Positions 62,703-64,000 of a stretch of 64,000 nucleotides of DNA are shown one piece after another. The notes beneath the pieces are model-generated. The model was given only the letters and a program-made list of their open reading frames with translations. It made no database searches and had not been told where the DNA came from. This stretch comes from Ensifer sp. PDNC004 (GTDB lineage Bacteria; Pseudomonadota; Alphaproteobacteria; Rhizobiales; Rhizobiaceae). The stretch is from assembly GCF_016919405.1 (NCBI RefSeq), contig NZ_CP070353.1, forward strand, positions 310,001 to 374,000, written 5' to 3'. Position 1 is the stretch's first letter; every line of letters begins with the position of its first letter. The position numbers and the translations under genes were made by a program.

Positions 62703-62960
62703 ATGGAAGCATTTCGCGCAGAACGTCGGCTGGTCGCCATTCTTGCCGTCGACATCGTTGGCTATTCGCGATTGATAGAGCCGACGAGGCGAGCACGCTG
62801 GCCGCCATCAAGACGTGGCGATCCGAAATTTTCGATCCGCTTCTGAACGATTTTTACGGGCGCATCGTCAAGCTCATGGGCGACGGCGCGATCGTGGAAT
62901 TCGGCTCCGTGGTCGACGCCGTCTCGTGTGCGGTCGCGTCGCAGAGCAAGCTCGCCGCCC
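62703..62960 (+). pseudogene. Broken, truncated class III adenylate cyclase
   Basis: From an ATG at 62703 with a ribosome site (GGGAGAGG) the protein reads RRLVAILAVDIVGYSRLIE, like the start of the preceding cyclase. One base is missing near 62780, after which the other frame continues as DEASTLAAIKTW and later KLMGDGAIVEFGSVVDAVSCAVASQSKLAAR. Cyclase similarity ends at about 62960 with no further domains. It is thus frameshifted and truncated, probably the relic of a tandem duplicate of the cyclase family. Confidence 0.72.
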
Positions 62961-63186
62961 GTCCGGTCGCTGCGGGGCAGCTTAGCCTCAACCGGATGTG
63001 GCTCAAGAGCGCCTCTGTCAAAAATCATGGCCATTGGCTGGGCGTTCGGCCGGGCGTTGGCTGCGCCGTCACATCATTCGCTGCCAAAGGTCATCAAGGC
63101 GGCCCGCATATGTCGTTGAACTTCGCCCGTGCGTTGCGGGCGACGGCCGCTGGACAACCTGTCGTGCATACGACAATGATTGCGGC

Positions 63187-63432
63187 ATGGACGAGACGAT
63201 CATTCGGGCGCACAAGCATAGCGCCAACCACCGCGCGGAACTCGAAGCAAGCCCATCCTGCGGCTGCTTCTATTGCTGCGAGATCTACCAGCCGGCCGAG
63301 ATCACGGAATGGATCGACGACGACAGCACGGCGGTCTGCCCCCGCTGCGGCATCGATTCCGTCCTCGGCAGCGCCTCGGGCTTTCCCGTGACCGTCGAAT
63401 TCCTGGCGCGGATGCGGCGCTATTGGTTTTAA
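63187..63432 (+). CDS. Small Cys-rich, zinc-ribbon-like cytoplasmic protein
   Basis: This 81-residue protein begins MDETIIRAHKHSANHRAELE and has CGCFYCCEIYQP and CPRCGIDSVLG, two Cys pairs that would bind zinc. The ATG at 63187 lacks a strong ribosome site. I recall similar short cytoplasmic proteins in proteobacteria but do not know a function. It follows the cyclase pseudogene. Confidence 0.65.
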   Translation: MDETIIRAHKHSANHRAELEASPSCGCFYCCEIYQPAEITEWIDDDSTAVCPRCGIDSVLGSASGFPVTVEFLARMRRYWF

Positions 63433-63558
63433 GCGTCGGTCCATCTGTCCCGGGGCCGGGCCGGCCTCGTTCGAGGCGACGCTTGCCAGATACCCGCCGA
63501 TCAAGGCCGGAACGCCGGATCCCTACAAACCCTAGGAATCTCGGCTAGCCTGGTCCGA

Positions 63559-63927
63559 TCAGGATTCGGCCGCGTGGCAGACCGCCTCGATGTTGTGGCC
63601 GTCCGGATCGAGGACGAAGGCGGCGTAGTAGTTGGCGTGGTAGCGCGGGCGCAGGCCGGGGGCGCCGTTGTCCTTGCCGCCGGCCGCAAGGGCTGCGTGG
63701 TAGAAGGCGTCGACCTGCTGGCGGGTCTCGGCCACGAAGGCCAGGTGAAGGTGCGCCGGCGTTTCCTCGGTCTGGTAGAGGCAAAGCGACGACTTGTCGT
63801 CCGTGCTCATTTCGACACCATGGGCGCCGTGATCGACCACGGCGACGCCGAGCGGTTCGAGCGCCTTCAGGTAGAAGTCGAGGCTTGCCGGATAGTCGCG
63901 GACACCGAATTTGACGTGGTCGAACAT
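63559..63927 (-). CDS. VOC-family protein (glyoxalase/dioxygenase fold)
   Basis: This 122-residue protein has the two beta-alpha-beta-beta-beta units of the vicinal oxygen chelate fold: FDHVKFGVRDYPASLDFYLKAL and, after AHLHLAFVAETRQQVDAFY, the C-terminal segment AAFVLDPDGHNIEAVCH, whose His and Glu are probable metal ligands. CAGGAGA precedes the ATG. Substrate unknown; glyoxalase, fosfomycin-resistance or dioxygenase activities occur in the family. Confidence 0.88.
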   Translation of the reverse strand: MFDHVKFGVRDYPASLDFYLKALEPLGVAVVDHGAHGVEMSTDDKSSLCLYQTEETPAHLHLAFVAETRQQVDAFYHAALAAGGKDNGAPGLRPRYHANYYAAFVLDPDGHNIEAVCHAAES

Positions 63928-64000
63928 CGCGTTCTCCTGTGCGGGTTTTGACGTGTGCTGGCGAGGCAGCGCTTCGCGGCCGGACTTGCGCTGATAGCGC

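Overview
The window looks like a chromosomal segment of an alphaproteobacterium of the Rhizobiales, most probably a Sinorhizobium/Ensifer relative. The evidence is high GC throughout, the rhizobial style of the IlvC, CspA, S21 and RecX proteins, short palindromic intergenic repeats of the kind common in rhizobia, and a dense set of regulators, transporters and Tat-exported enzymes. There are no rRNA or tRNA genes, prophage, transposase, CRISPR array or conjugation genes. This is inferred from reading the sequence; no database was searched.

Layout. 1-10 kb: end of a small membrane gene, a macAB efflux pair, an isochorismatase-like hydrolase divergent from a LysR regulator, a compact arginyl-tRNA synthetase, a P-loop kinase, a TetR regulator with a perfect palindrome upstream, and ilvC with a clear terminator. 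10-16 kb: a large Tat sulfatase, a PLP dehydratase, then a minus-strand block with rpsU, a small basic protein, cspA and an XRE protein. 16-25 kb: a ThDP enzyme, LysE exporter, divergent PaiB/MocR pair with an operator-like repeat, a second PLP ammonia-lyase, a 1-Cys peroxiredoxin, a tandem-repeat island and ubiA. 25-30 kb: a hydrolase pseudogene with three lesions, a soluble double-PAS chemoreceptor, an orphan glycine-betaine-type binding protein, an L,D-transpeptidase and a lipoprotein. 30-45 kb: three more Tat sulfatases interspersed with an RDD membrane protein, methyltransferase, aminotransferase, siderophore-interacting protein, RecX, a MarR/EamA pair and a truncated globin. 45-54 kb: small enzymes and regulators, including a MarR/HEAT-repeat pair, a VWA protein, an arginase-fold protein, an Rrf2/thioredoxin-reductase-like pair and a TetR-EamA-EamA operon. 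54-64 kb: two tandem secreted DUF1254/DUF1214 proteins, YedK, a histidine phosphatase, a MarR-GNAT fusion, an adenylate cyclase with TPRs, a broken cyclase, a zinc-ribbon-like protein and a VOC protein.

The most interesting signal is a candidate regulon. An identical 18-base sequence built on CGTAAC-T-GTTACG lies upstream of the sulfatase at 42526 and of the DUF1254 pair at 55016. A 15/18 match in the same orientation lies upstream of the sulfatase that starts at 36578. The two sulfatases are paralogues and both carry the unusual formylglycine signature CTAGR. This links two sulfatases and two exported proteins of unknown function spread over 20 kb into one probable sulfate-ester programme. 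Other points of note are several very small genes with good ribosome sites (32, 36 and 40 codons), a second-type ArgRS, and several self-complementary operators next to their probable regulators.
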